From: Sulfuricella denitrificans
GTDB lineage: Bacteria > Pseudomonadota > Gammaproteobacteria > Burkholderiales > Sulfuricellaceae
Assembly (NCBI GenBank): GCA_002632355.1
Contig: NSJJ01000005.1
Location: 124,001 to 188,000, forward strand
Direction: 5' to 3'
DNA length: 64,000 nt
Numbering within the stretch: position 1 is the stretch's first letter; every line of letters begins with the position of its first letter. Below are positions 26,372 through 36,847 of the stretch, one piece after another. The translations under genes and the position numbers were made by a program. A model generated the notes under the pieces. That model was given only the letters and a program-made list of their open reading frames with translations, was not told the origin of the DNA and made no database searches.

Positions 26372-27461
26372 TGCCGTTCCCCTGGCCCACCACCTTGTCA
26401 CCGGACTGCATGGTCGTCGTAGCCGATGTCACCACCCGCTCGCCCGGATTGAGGCCAGCCTGGATTTCCACACTGCCACCGCTTGCCGCCCCGGCACGCA
26501 CCATGCGGTAGCGGGCGATGCCCTGCGCGTCCACCACGAACACCCCGGCGATTCCGGCGCGTTCCAGCAGCGCCCCGGCCGGCACGCGTATCCCTTCACG
26601 CGAACCGAGGGAGAAAGCCACACGCACAAAATTGCCGCTTCTCAGCCCGTGCCCCTCGGGCAGATCGATCTTGACCAGGTAGCTGTGGGTAAGGGGATCG
26701 GCGGCGGGCACCAGGCTTGCCACCTTGCCGGCAAGATCACTGCCCTGCCCATCCATCTGAATGGCTACAGGGTCGCCCGGTTTGAGCTGGGAAAAAACCT
26801 CGCGCGCCACACGGGTCTGCACCTGCAGGCTGGCCGGGTTTTCCAGCGCCAGCAGCGGCCGGCCGGGCGCGGCCAGATCGCCGGCATTCGCCATTTTCAG
26901 GGTGATGACGCCGGCAAACGGCGCCTGCACCGTGGCATATTTCATCTGCGCGGAAGCGGTATCGAAAGCCGCGCGCGCCGCTGCCGCCTGCTGCTGGCTC
27001 ACCTGGTACTGAAGACGAATCTTGTCCCATTGCATCTTGGGGATGGCTTCTTCCCTGTAGAGGTTGCCGAAGCGCTCGTAGTCGTTCTTGGCGTCTGCCA
27101 GCGCCGCCTCGGACTGGGCCACTCCGGCGCGGGCCATGTTCATCTGCCCCTGGATATCGGCTGGATCGACCGTGAACAGGCGCTGGCCGGCAGCGACGGT
27201 TTGCCCTTCCTGCACGTTCATTTCGCGGATGTAGCCCATCAGGCGCGAGGCGATTTGCGCCTGCTGTCCGGCAACGACGCTGGCGGGCGAAGTAGCGACG
27301 ATGGGCAGAACGGCTTTTTCCACGGTGACGACTTCGGCTTTTATCGTTGCGCCCGGAACAACCGCTGGTTTGTCACTGGCCTTTTCCCCGCAACCGCCCA
27401 GCAGGGCAAGCACGACTGATGCGGCGATAACGGCAGGCAAAACTGGGGATTTAGAATTCAT
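26364..27461 (-). CDS. RND efflux periplasmic adaptor (membrane fusion protein)
   Basis: I take the ATG at 27461, with GGAG 9 nt upstream, over an in-frame TTG at 27470. The 365-residue protein is a lipoprotein (lipobox LLGGC) with the HlyD/MFP layout: split biotinyl-lipoyl halves (IASRLMGYIREMNVQEGQTVAAGQRLF and VQAPFAGVITLK), a coiled-coil hairpin between them (about 105-165), then beta-barrel and membrane-proximal domains. It joins the RND permease to the TolC-like channel. The gene starts 14 nt after the tolC stop. Confidence 0.92.
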   Translation of the reverse strand: MNSKSPVLPAVIAASVVLALLGGCGEKASDKPAVVPGATIKAEVVTVEKAVLPIVATSPASVVAGQQAQIASRLMGYIREMNVQEGQTVAAGQRLFTVDPADIQGQMNMARAGVAQSEAALADAKNDYERFGNLYREEAIPKMQWDKIRLQYQVSQQQAAAARAAFDTASAQMKYATVQAPFAGVITLKMANAGDLAAPGRPLLALENPASLQVQTRVAREVFSQLKPGDPVAIQMDGQGSDLAGKVASLVPAADPLTHSYLVKIDLPEGHGLRSGNFVRVAFSLGSREGIRVPAGALLERAGIAGVFVVDAQGIARYRMVRAGAASGGSVEIQAGLNPGERVVTSATTTMQSGDKVVGQGNGNG

Positions 27462-27475
27462 CACGATCAACTCCG

Positions 27476-28873
27476 CTACTTCATCTCTGGTTCAAGCTTG
27501 CCCAGCGCGAGCCTGAGTCCGGCGCGCTGGATGGCAAGATCGTATTTCGCCGCCACCACGTCGGCACGGGCATTGTCGAGTTGCGCGCGCGCGGCGAGCA
27601 GCTCGGTGATGGTGGTCACGCCGTTGTTATAGCGTTTCTCGACCAGGCCGAGCGCCTCCTCGGCGTGGGTGACGGCCAGTTCGCGCACTGCTACGCGCTG
27701 CTCGGCTTCGTCGGCCCTGCGCCAGGCATCCGCAACCTGAAAGGTTACGCCGCTTTCGGCCTGCTGCAGGCGTGCGGCCAGCTCGGCCTTGCCCGCCGCC
27801 GCACGGTCCACGGCGCCGCGCACCGTACCGCCATCGAACACATTCCAGGACATCATCCCGCCCACTGTGTAGGAACTGGCATTGAATCCGGCATTCTTAT
27901 CGTTCCAGTCCTGCCGCGCCATCAGGCCGAGTTGGGGATAAAACCCGGATTTCGCCACTTTTACGTTGGCCTGGGCGGCCTGCAACTGGTTGCGCATGGC
28001 ATTGAGCCCCGGGTTGTCGTTCAAAGCCTGCTCGCGCAGCTCATCGATCCTGCCGGGCAGCCGCGCGAACGTCACCTGCGGGCCTACGTCCAGGGACTGC
28101 GAGAGTGGCAGGCCGAGCAGCAGGTGCAATTGATCCAGCGCAGCAGCCTCGGAATTTTGTGCCTTGACGAGCTTGACCCGTACATCTTCGAGGTGGATAC
28201 GCGCAGAAAGCAGGTCGCTTTTCACCACCACGCCCTGCTTGAGCAGGCTGTCGATGGTCTTGACGTAGGACGCAGCGGCAACTTCGCCCTGTTGCGCCAC
28301 GTTCACGTAGGCGCGCGCGGCATGCACGCCCTCGTACGCCTGTAGCACCTGGAAAATGAGCTGCTGGCGTGCGGACTGGTCACCCTCCCGGGCAGCCTTG
28401 ATGTAGGCCTGCGCCTGCTCGACGTAACCCTCGATCATCCCGCCGGTATAGAGCGGAAGCTGCGCCTCGAGGCGGGTGTTGACGTTGCTGACGGCGTCAG
28501 GGTGGTTGAGATGATCCGGCGCGACCAACAGGCTGGCCGGACCCACAAACTGGCTGGCGCCGAAATCGTCGAAGGTGGCGCCACGTTGGGAGAGCTTGAG
28601 GCCAAAAGCACTCAATGCATCGTTGGTGCGCACCGCATTGAGGGAAAACGTCACCTTGGGCAGGTGGCCGGCCTGCGCCTGGACCAGGCCAGCCTCAGCC
28701 TGCTGCACCTGCGCCCGGCTGGCGGACAGGCCCGGGTTCTGCCTGAGCGCGGCATCCACACACTGGGCGAAATTCAGCGTATCGGCCGGCGCAGAACGAG
28801 CCAGCACCAGAGCCAATAAACCCCATACCAGGCTGATGTGTCCGCCGTATGCGCGCAATGGAAACAGTTTCAT
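27476..28873 (-). CDS. TolC-family outer-membrane efflux channel
   Basis: The start is the ATG at 28873, with AGAGG upstream; the longer open frame to 28948 lacks a signal peptide. The 465-residue protein has a signal peptide (cleaved near ARSAPA) and two OEP repeats with long amphipathic helices, e.g. VEKRYNNGVTTITELLAARAQLDNAR in the second. It forms the outer-membrane exit duct of the tripartite pump and is the first structural gene after the ArsR regulator. Confidence 0.9.
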   Translation of the reverse strand: MKLFPLRAYGGHISLVWGLLALVLARSAPADTLNFAQCVDAALRQNPGLSASRAQVQQAEAGLVQAQAGHLPKVTFSLNAVRTNDALSAFGLKLSQRGATFDDFGASQFVGPASLLVAPDHLNHPDAVSNVNTRLEAQLPLYTGGMIEGYVEQAQAYIKAAREGDQSARQQLIFQVLQAYEGVHAARAYVNVAQQGEVAAASYVKTIDSLLKQGVVVKSDLLSARIHLEDVRVKLVKAQNSEAAALDQLHLLLGLPLSQSLDVGPQVTFARLPGRIDELREQALNDNPGLNAMRNQLQAAQANVKVAKSGFYPQLGLMARQDWNDKNAGFNASSYTVGGMMSWNVFDGGTVRGAVDRAAAGKAELAARLQQAESGVTFQVADAWRRADEAEQRVAVRELAVTHAEEALGLVEKRYNNGVTTITELLAARAQLDNARADVVAAKYDLAIQRAGLRLALGKLEPEMK

Positions 28874-28952
28874 ACGGTTAACCTCTCTTGATTTTCCGTG
28901 ATCCGGCAATTCTGGAATTGGGTGCGCCGGGCATATATTAAACACCACACGC

Positions 28953-28980
28953 TATATATTAGCGAATTATAATATACCAA
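28953..28980 (-). promoter_or_regulatory. Promoter of the efflux operon overlapped by an AT-rich palindrome
   Basis: On the minus strand a -35-like TTGGTA (28980-28975) and a -10-like TATATA (28958-28953) are separated by 16 nt. Between and over them lies the palindrome TATATTA-N8-TAATATA (28955-28976). A third TATATTA half-site sits at 28934-28940, exactly 21 bp from the first. The position fits an operator for the ArsR-family protein encoded upstream. The box is about 80-105 bases before the tolC start, in the 159-nt arsR-tolC gap. Confidence 0.6.
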
Positions 28981-29032
28981 GAGGGAATCTGGTTTAAGGC
29001 CAGAACGTCAGAAACGGGAATATTAGGTAAAA

Positions 29033-29353
29033 TTATTTGGCAAAACCGCAGAAGACATCACGCATCATGCTGATCAACTGGAGAGTACGGGTATCCCCGA
29101 CCCGGTAGTACACCCGGTTGGCATCCTTGCGCGTACGCAGCACACCCTTGTCGCGAAGAATGGCCAGATGCTGGGAAATGTTGCTTTGCGAAGTGCCGAC
29201 ATTTTCGACAATTTCCTGCACGCTGATTTCACGGTCACCCAGCACACACAGGATTTTCAGCCGCAACGGATGCGACATCGCCTTCATCGCCCGCGACGCC
29301 TGCTCGATATGCTCGTCTTTATCTATCAACTCGACCTGGTCAAAATTCAACAT
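29033..29353 (-). CDS. ArsR-family repressor with SqrR/BigR-like cysteine pair
   Basis: The 106-residue winged-helix protein has helix-turn-helix SVQEIVENVGTSQSNISQHLAILRDKGV (about 44-71) and wing RTRKDANRVYYRV. It lacks the ELCVC arsenic box. Its only two cysteines are C36 (LRLKILCVLGD) and C102 (RDVFCGF), 66 residues apart, the spacing I recall for the persulfide sensors SqrR (C41/C107) and BigR (C42/C108). I infer a thiol or persulfide-responsive repressor of the adjoining tolC-MFP-RND genes. It shares their strand, about 160 nt upstream of tolC, and is divergent from gpmI. Confidence 0.85.
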   Translation of the reverse strand: MLNFDQVELIDKDEHIEQASRAMKAMSHPLRLKILCVLGDREISVQEIVENVGTSQSNISQHLAILRDKGVLRTRKDANRVYYRVGDTRTLQLISMMRDVFCGFAK

Positions 29354-29401
29354 GAATACATATCTCTTTGCAAGAAATCTGGAACAAGTTTAATGCGTAC
29401 A

Positions 29402-29431
29402 TTATTAAAACATAATAAAATGATACATCAA
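29402..29431 (-). promoter_or_regulatory. Promoter of the arsR-like gene with overlapping palindrome
   Basis: On the minus strand TTGATG (29431-29426) and TAATAA (29407-29402) are 18 nt apart and fit a sigma-70-type promoter about 50 bases before the regulator gene. The inverted repeat TTATTA-N5-TAATAA (29402-29418) covers the -10, which suggests autorepression. The palindrome is similar in composition to that before tolC but not identical. Confidence 0.5.
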
Positions 29432-29469
29432 TTGCATTCATGCTCGTCAAAATAAAGTCTATATCTGTT

Positions 29470-30996
29470 ATGAAGGTTACACCGGTTCTGCTTTTAATTC
29501 TTGATGGCTTCGGTTGCCGCGAAGCCGGGCCCGATAACGCCGTCGCCCTGGCGAACAAGCCCAACTGGGACAAACTCTGGGCCAGCTATCCGCACACCCG
29601 CATTCATGCTTCGGAGGCCGCTGTCGGCCTGCCTGCCGACCAGATGGGCAATTCCGAGGTCGGGCACCTCAACATTGGCGCCGGTCGCGTTGTGTATCAG
29701 GAAATCTCGCGTATCAACATGGCGATCAAAAGCGGCTCTTTCTTTACCAACCACGAGCTCACCGCCACGGTTGATGCCATCAGGAAAAGCAACGGCGCCC
29801 TGCATATTTTCGGTCTGCTCTCGGACGGCGGCGTGCACAGCCATGAAACCCACATCCATGCCATGCTGGAAATGGGCGTTCGCGCCGGGATCAGGGATAT
29901 TTACGTTCACGCTTTTCTGGATGGCCGCGACACACCACCCAAAAGTGCAGAAGTTTTTCTCCAGCGCCTACAAGATAAAATCGACCTGCTAGGCAGCGGC
30001 AGGATTGCCACCATCGTGGGCCGCTATTACGCCATGGACCGCGACCATCGTTGGGTGCGCGTCAAAACCGCATACGACCTGCTCACTCAGGGAATCGCAG
30101 AATTCCACGCCAGCACCGCCATCGAAGGCCTGCACAATGCCTATGCGCGTGACGAGAACGACGAATTCGTCAAGGCCACGGTGATCGGCGAGCCGGCCAG
30201 AATGAAGGATGGCGATGGCGTAGTCTTCATGAATTTCCGTTCCGACCGCGCACGCGAGCTGACCCGCACCCTGATCGAGCCGGACTTCGACGCCTTTGAG
30301 CGCGATTACGTACCCAAACTGAGCGCCTATTGCACCCTGACCGCATACAGTGCGGATTTCGACGTTGCCGTGGCGTTCCCGCAGGAGCGCATCCGGAACG
30401 GGCTCGGCGAGTACCTTTCGGATCAAGGCTTGCGCCAGCTACGTATCGCGGAAACCGAAAAATATGCACACGTCACCTTTTTTTTCAATGGCGGCGAAGA
30501 GACCTGCTATCCGGGCGAAGACCGCATTCTGGTAGCCTCTCCCGATGTGCCCACCTACGATCTCAAGCCTGAAATGAGCGCTTATGAAGTCACGGAAAAG
30601 CTGGTCGAAGCAATTCAGAGCCGCCAGTACGATGCCATCATCTGCAATTTCGCCAACCCCGACATGGTCGGCCACACCGGCAATCTGAAGGCAGCGATCA
30701 AGGCCATCGAGACCATCGACGACTGTCTCGGCAAGATCGTCCCGGCCATGCAGGAAACCGGGGGTGAAGTACTGATCACCGCCGACCATGGCAATGCCGA
30801 GAAGATGTTCGACGAAGGCACCCAGGATTTCCACACCGCCCACACGCTCAATCTCGTTCCTTTCGTTTACATCGGACGTCCGGCACAAATTGCCGAGACC
30901 GGCGCCCTGGAAGATGTCGCCCCCACATTGCTGAAAATGATGGACCTGCCCCAGCCACGAGAGATGCGAGGGCATCCGTTGATTACGTTCGTGTGA
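29470..30996 (+). CDS. gpmI: GpmI, cofactor-independent phosphoglycerate mutase
   Basis: This manganese enzyme interconverts 2- and 3-phosphoglycerate in glycolysis. The chosen start (29470, MKVTPVLLLILDGFGCRE) matches the family N-terminus; an in-frame ATG at 29440 adds ten unlike residues and neither has a clear ribosome site. It is 508 residues. The metal ligand D12 and catalytic Ser S62 (MGNSEVGHLNIGAGR) are present, as are ADHGNAEKM and HTAHTLNLVPF near the C-terminus. Its stop overlaps the envC start. In E. coli gpmI also precedes envC and faces yibN. Confidence 0.95.
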   Translation: MKVTPVLLLILDGFGCREAGPDNAVALANKPNWDKLWASYPHTRIHASEAAVGLPADQMGNSEVGHLNIGAGRVVYQEISRINMAIKSGSFFTNHELTATVDAIRKSNGALHIFGLLSDGGVHSHETHIHAMLEMGVRAGIRDIYVHAFLDGRDTPPKSAEVFLQRLQDKIDLLGSGRIATIVGRYYAMDRDHRWVRVKTAYDLLTQGIAEFHASTAIEGLHNAYARDENDEFVKATVIGEPARMKDGDGVVFMNFRSDRARELTRTLIEPDFDAFERDYVPKLSAYCTLTAYSADFDVAVAFPQERIRNGLGEYLSDQGLRQLRIAETEKYAHVTFFFNGGEETCYPGEDRILVASPDVPTYDLKPEMSAYEVTEKLVEAIQSRQYDAIICNFANPDMVGHTGNLKAAIKAIETIDDCLGKIVPAMQETGGEVLITADHGNAEKMFDEGTQDFHTAHTLNLVPFVYIGRPAQIAETGALEDVAPTLLKMMDLPQPREMRGHPLITFV

Positions 30997-32186
30997 CGCC
31001 AGAAATCAGGATCATCCTCCGAACCGTCGCTCTGGCACTGGCCTGCCTGATCACACACGCCCATGCCGCACCCAAGCCCGAACTGCAGGAGTTGCGCGGG
31101 CGTATCGACACCCTGAAAAAATCGCTGGATAGCACTGAAGATGCCAAAGCGGATGCCGCAGATGAACTTAAAGCATCCGAGCAGTCCATCAGCAGCAGCA
31201 ACAACACCTTGCGCGACCTGGCCCGTCAGCAGCAAGCCGCCCAGTCCGCCCTGAATGCACTGGAACAGGAAAAAACAGGCCTGGACAAACGCATATCTGC
31301 CGAACAGATCATGCTGGGGCACCTGTTTTACCAGCAATATCACTCCGGCCAGCAGGATCAGTTCAAAATCCTGCTCAATCAGGAAAACCCCAGCCAGGCT
31401 GCACGCCAACTCCGCTACTACACCTATCTTGCCCGTGCACGCAGCGAGCTGCTCGAACATTTACGCGACAATCTCGTGAAACTTGAAAAATTGGCGCTGG
31501 AAACCAAAACCAAGCAGGCCGAACTTTCAAAAATCCGGATCGAACAGGACAGGCAACGACAGAAACTGCTTGAACAACAGCAGACGAAAAAAAAGCTGGT
31601 CACACAACTGTCAAAACAGATCGGGCAACAACGCAGCGAGCTATCCCGGCTGCAGCGCAATGAAAAACAGCTGACCCAACTCATTGAGCGCCTTGCCAGG
31701 CAACAGAGGGAGGCGCCTAAAAAAACGCCAGCCCCATCCTCGAGTGCGCGCAATTCGATAGTACCGGACGCATCTATCGCAGGCATTTCATTTCCCCAAC
31801 TCAAAGGCAAACTGCAATTGCCGGTGAGAGGGGAACTCACAGGCCGTTTTGGCACTCCACGGCAGGACAGCGGCTCGCCATGGCGCGGACTGTTCATTCG
31901 CACGGCAGCAACACAGGAGGTTCACGCCATCGCCAGCGGCCGGGTGGTGTTCGCGGATTGGCTGCGCGGCTTCGGCAACCTGCTGATCGTCGATCATGGC
32001 AGCGGCTATATGAGCCTGTACGGCAACAATGAATCCATCTTCAAACGGACAGGCGAAGCGGTCCGTGCGGGCGATGTGATCGCCAGCACGGGAAACAGCG
32101 GCGGCAACCCTGAAACCGGTTTATACTTCGAGATTCGCTACCAGAGCAAACCTTTTGACCCTCTGGACTGGTGCAAAATAAGCTGA
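30993..32186 (+). CDS. envC: EnvC-like murein hydrolase activator
   Basis: It starts at a GTG overlapping the gpmI stop (GTGA). The 397-residue periplasmic protein has a signal peptide (cleaved near THAHA), two coiled-coil stretches (about 25-120 and 145-245) and a C-terminal LytM/M23 domain (about 290-395). The zinc ligands of active M23 peptidases are missing: the HxH motif reads YFEIRY and the first His is absent. That is the EnvC pattern: an amidase activator for septal splitting, not itself an enzyme. It lies between gpmI and ctpA, 26 nt before the latter. Confidence 0.92.
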   Translation: MTPEIRIILRTVALALACLITHAHAAPKPELQELRGRIDTLKKSLDSTEDAKADAADELKASEQSISSSNNTLRDLARQQQAAQSALNALEQEKTGLDKRISAEQIMLGHLFYQQYHSGQQDQFKILLNQENPSQAARQLRYYTYLARARSELLEHLRDNLVKLEKLALETKTKQAELSKIRIEQDRQRQKLLEQQQTKKKLVTQLSKQIGQQRSELSRLQRNEKQLTQLIERLARQQREAPKKTPAPSSSARNSIVPDASIAGISFPQLKGKLQLPVRGELTGRFGTPRQDSGSPWRGLFIRTAATQEVHAIASGRVVFADWLRGFGNLLIVDHGSGYMSLYGNNESIFKRTGEAVRAGDVIASTGNSGGNPETGLYFEIRYQSKPFDPLDWCKIS

Positions 32187-32212
32187 CAAATCAAATGCAA
32201 ATGGAGAAAAGA

Positions 32213-33634
32213 ATGCGCGGCAAACTGCAAAAATTCGGCCTCATCGCCATGGGCGCCCTGCTCGGTGTGATGCTCAGCCTGAATTATTCGGCCGTGGCTG
32301 ACAAACCGCAGGCAACAGCAACGCCACTGCCTGTCGAGGAATTGCGCGCGTTCGCCGAAATCTTCGGCAAGATCAAGTCCGATTACGTGGAACCTGTGGA
32401 GGACAAGAAACTCATCACCGAAGCCATCAACGGCATGCTGTCCGGACTCGATCCGCACTCCGCCTATCTCGATCTGGATGCGTTCAAGGACCTCCAGGTC
32501 GGCACCCAGGGCGAATTCGGCGGCCTCGGCATCGAAGTTGGCATGGAAGATGGTTTCGTCAAGGTAGTGTCGCCGATCGAGGACACTCCGGCCTATCATG
32601 CCGGACTCAAGAGTGGCGACCTGATCATCAAGCTGGACGATACCCCGGTCAAGGGCATGACGCTCAACGATGCCGTCAAGCGCATGCGCGGCAAGCCCAA
32701 TACCCAGATCACCCTGACCGTGATGCGCAAGGGCGAGAACAAGCCGCTGACCTTCACCCTGACGCGCGCCATCATCAAGATCCAGAGCGTGAAATCCAAG
32801 CTGCTCGAATCGGGTTTCGGTTACGTCCGGGTCACCCAGTTCCAGGAGCACACCGGCGAGAACCTGGCCAAGGCGCTGGAGAATCTTTACAAAGAAAACA
32901 AGGATTCGCTCAAGGGCCTCATACTCGACCTGCGCAATGACCCGGGAGGCCTGCTGAATGGCGCGGTCGGCGTATCCGCCGCTTTCCTGCCGGAAAATGC
33001 GCTGGTGGTCTACACCGAAGGCCGTACCGAGGACGCCAGGATGAAACTGACCGCGAACAAGGAAAATTATCTGCGCGGCGCCAAGGAGGGCGACTACCTC
33101 AAACACCTGCCAGCGGGTGTGAAGGACGTGCCCATGATCGTGTTGATCAACGGCGGGTCTGCATCCGCATCTGAAATCGTGGCCGGCGCGCTGCAGGACC
33201 ACAAGCGCGCCATCATCATGGGCACCCAGTCATTCGGCAAGGGCTCGGTGCAGACTGTCCTGCCGCTGGGCAACGGCACCGCCATCAAGCTCACCACGGC
33301 GCGCTACTTCACTCCCAATGGCCGTTCCATTCAGGCCAAAGGCATCACGCCTGACATCGTGGTGGAAGAAGCCACGGTCAATGGCGTGGAAAAGGATGGC
33401 GCCTTCAATCTGCGCGAAGCGGACCTCGAACGCCACCTGACCAACGGCCAGGACAGCAAGGCCGACAAGGCGCCGGTCAAGCTACAGGCGCCGAAAAAAG
33501 ACCCGCCCAAGGACAAGGGGGACGGCAAGGATGAAAACAAGGGGGGAGAACGCGAAGTGGTATCGAAGAACGACTACCAGCTGAATCAGGCCGTCAACCT
33601 GCTCAAGGGTCTGCAGATTCTGAAGAGCCGCTAA
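32213..33634 (+). CDS. ctpA: S41 carboxy-terminal processing protease
   Basis: I place the start at the ATG 32213 (MRGKLQKFGLIAMGALLG), with GGAG 6 nt upstream. The 473-residue protein has a signal anchor, a PDZ domain (about 95-180, GEFGGLGIEV and AGLKSGDLII) and the S41 core with catalytic S318 in GGSASASEIV and K343 in SFGKGSVQ, 25 residues apart as in Prc. A Lys/Asp/Pro-rich tail follows. It trims periplasmic or membrane proteins and often lies next to envC. Confidence 0.93.
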   Translation: MRGKLQKFGLIAMGALLGVMLSLNYSAVADKPQATATPLPVEELRAFAEIFGKIKSDYVEPVEDKKLITEAINGMLSGLDPHSAYLDLDAFKDLQVGTQGEFGGLGIEVGMEDGFVKVVSPIEDTPAYHAGLKSGDLIIKLDDTPVKGMTLNDAVKRMRGKPNTQITLTVMRKGENKPLTFTLTRAIIKIQSVKSKLLESGFGYVRVTQFQEHTGENLAKALENLYKENKDSLKGLILDLRNDPGGLLNGAVGVSAAFLPENALVVYTEGRTEDARMKLTANKENYLRGAKEGDYLKHLPAGVKDVPMIVLINGGSASASEIVAGALQDHKRAIIMGTQSFGKGSVQTVLPLGNGTAIKLTTARYFTPNGRSIQAKGITPDIVVEEATVNGVEKDGAFNLREADLERHLTNGQDSKADKAPVKLQAPKKDPPKDKGDGKDENKGGEREVVSKNDYQLNQAVNLLKGLQILKSR

Positions 33635-33642
33635 GCCCAACC

Positions 33643-33715
33643 CCTCCCCAACCCTCCCCTTGTCAGGGGAGGCCGCCCGCTTCCCCTTTGACAAGGGGGG
33701 AATGAGGGGGTTTGG
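33643..33715. repeat. G/C-rich intergenic repeat with hairpin, copy 1
   Basis: The 118-nt gap between ctpA and moeB contains CCCCTTGTCA (33656-33665) and its inverse TGACAAGGGG (33689-33698) embedded in runs of C then G. A related copy occurs before ruvX at about 42690-42730 in the same orientation, sharing CAGGGGAGG...TGACAAGGGGGG...ATG...GGGGGTT. It may act as an mRNA hairpin. There is no T-run, so it is not a standard terminator. Confidence 0.7.
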
Positions 33716-33752
33716 AGGGCCGGAGTGGGTTAAGGCCGGAAGTGAACACCTC

Positions 33753-34496
33753 ATGGATGACAACCAGCTCCTGCGCTACAGCCGCCATATCCTGCTGCCC
33801 CAGATCGGGGTCGAAGGCCAGGAAAAGCTGCTCGCCTCACATGCCCTGATCATCGGAGCCGGGGGGTTGGGCTCGCCCGTCGCGCTGTATCTGGCGGCGG
33901 CGGGCGTGGGCCGCATCACCATCTGCGACGGCGACACGGTGGACCTTACCAACCTGCAGCGCCAGATCGCCCACTTTACCCATTCACTCGGCAGCAACAA
34001 GGCGCTCTCGGCGCAACGCACCCTGGCGGCGATCAATCCGGAAATCCGGGTGACCGCCCTGCCGCAGCGTGTCGAGGGAGAAGAACTGGCGCTGCTGGTA
34101 TCGCAATCCGATGTGGTGGTGGACGCCTGCGACAACTTCGCCACCCGCCACGCGGTCAACCGCGCCTGCGTCCGGCATCGCAAGCCGCTGGTTTCTGGCG
34201 CGGCGATTCGTTTCGACGGCCAGGTCACCACGTTCGACCTGCGCCGCCCGGACAGCTCCTGCTACCACTGCCTGTTCCCGGAAAATGCAGAAGACGAAGG
34301 AGAGCGCTGCGCCGTGATGGGCGTATTCGCACCGCTGGTGGGCATCATCGGTGCAATTCAGGCGGCGGAAGCGCTGAAAGTGCTGGCCGGGATCGGCCAG
34401 CCCCTGCTGGGCCGCCTGCAGTTGCTCGATGGGCTTTCCATGGAGTGGCGCCAGATCAGGCTGAAAAAAGACCCGGCCTGCCCGGTGTGCGCTTAA
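33753..34496 (+). CDS. moeB: MoeB/ThiF-family adenylyltransferase
   Basis: The start is the ATG at 33753, preceded by GGAAG. The 247-residue E1-like enzyme adenylates the C-terminus of a small sulfur-carrier protein (MoaD or ThiS). It has the nucleotide loop GAGGLGSP from 35, NLQRQ with R70, a zinc site from C170/C173 (CYHC) and C243/C246 (CPVC), and a conserved Cys at 186 (RCAVMG). The length fits MoeB; ThiF or a dual-function enzyme cannot be excluded. It converges on slmA. Confidence 0.9.
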   Translation: MDDNQLLRYSRHILLPQIGVEGQEKLLASHALIIGAGGLGSPVALYLAAAGVGRITICDGDTVDLTNLQRQIAHFTHSLGSNKALSAQRTLAAINPEIRVTALPQRVEGEELALLVSQSDVVVDACDNFATRHAVNRACVRHRKPLVSGAAIRFDGQVTTFDLRRPDSSCYHCLFPENAEDEGERCAVMGVFAPLVGIIGAIQAAEALKVLAGIGQPLLGRLQLLDGLSMEWRQIRLKKDPACPVCA

Positions 34497-34514
34497 CACC
34501 TTTATCGGCGGTCT

Positions 34515-35089
34515 TTAACCCAGCAGGATTTTTTTCTGGGTTTCGAGAAATTCCATTGGTGCGCGTTTGAAGCCGCTCTTGGCGAACTGCTGCCAGCGCC
34601 CGACGATGAAGCTCATGATCAGGTTGGCATGGGCGGCCGGATCCGCCGTCACGGCCAGCCCGCCCTGGCTTGCCGCGATGCGCAGCGACTGCTTGATGCT
34701 GGCTTCGAGCCGGTCGTGAATCTGGTTAATACGTGTCTGCAAGCGCTCGTTCTCGTTCACCAGCGCATCGCCGATCAGCACCCGCGTCATGCCGGGATTC
34801 TTCTGCGCGAAGCCGAGCAGCAGGGACAGCATGGTTTCCAGTTGCCGGGCGCCGTTCTGCTCCTCGCTGGTGACCTTGTTGATGATGCCGAACAGGCTCT
34901 GTTCAATGAACTCGATCAGGCCCTCGAACATTTGTGCCTTGCTGGCGAAATGACGGTACAAAGCCGCCTCTGAAACCTCCAGCCGCGCCGCCAGCGCGGC
35001 CGTGGTGATTTTCTCGCCTTGCGGCTGCTGCAGCATTTCCGCCAGCACCTGCAGGATCTGCAGCTTGCGTTCGCCTGGTCTGGTCGCCA

Positions 35090-35090
<1 letters not shown>
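34515..35090 (-). CDS. slmA: SlmA-like TetR-family nucleoid occlusion factor
   Basis: The start at 35090 (MATRPGERKLQILQVLAEML) overlaps the preceding stop as TAATG. The 191-residue protein has the TetR helix-turn-helix TTAALAARLEVSEAALYRHFASKAQMFEGLIEFIE (about 28-62). This, and the C-terminus FMSFIVGRWQQFAKSGFKR-like sequence, match SlmA, which binds DNA and blocks FtsZ rings over the nucleoid. The argB-nucleotidase-slmA order is common in betaproteobacteria. Confidence 0.9.
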
Positions 35091-36675
<1,585 letters not shown>

Positions 36676-36847
36676 TTATATGTCCGCCATTTTCTCTCAC
36701 CCCGGCCCTGTCCCGCAAGCGCAGAAGCACTGTAAAAAAAGAGACAAGTCCCCAATATATGGAAGAGAAGAATGAAGTGAGCGCAAACGGAACAAGCAGG
36801 CAACATTTCATGTCGAACTTTTTTGTCAGCGCCGAAAGGATAAACGC

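Noticed and set aside
30993-32186. EnvC as an active M23 peptidase
   Set aside because: The zinc-binding His and HxH residues are missing, so it is called an activator.
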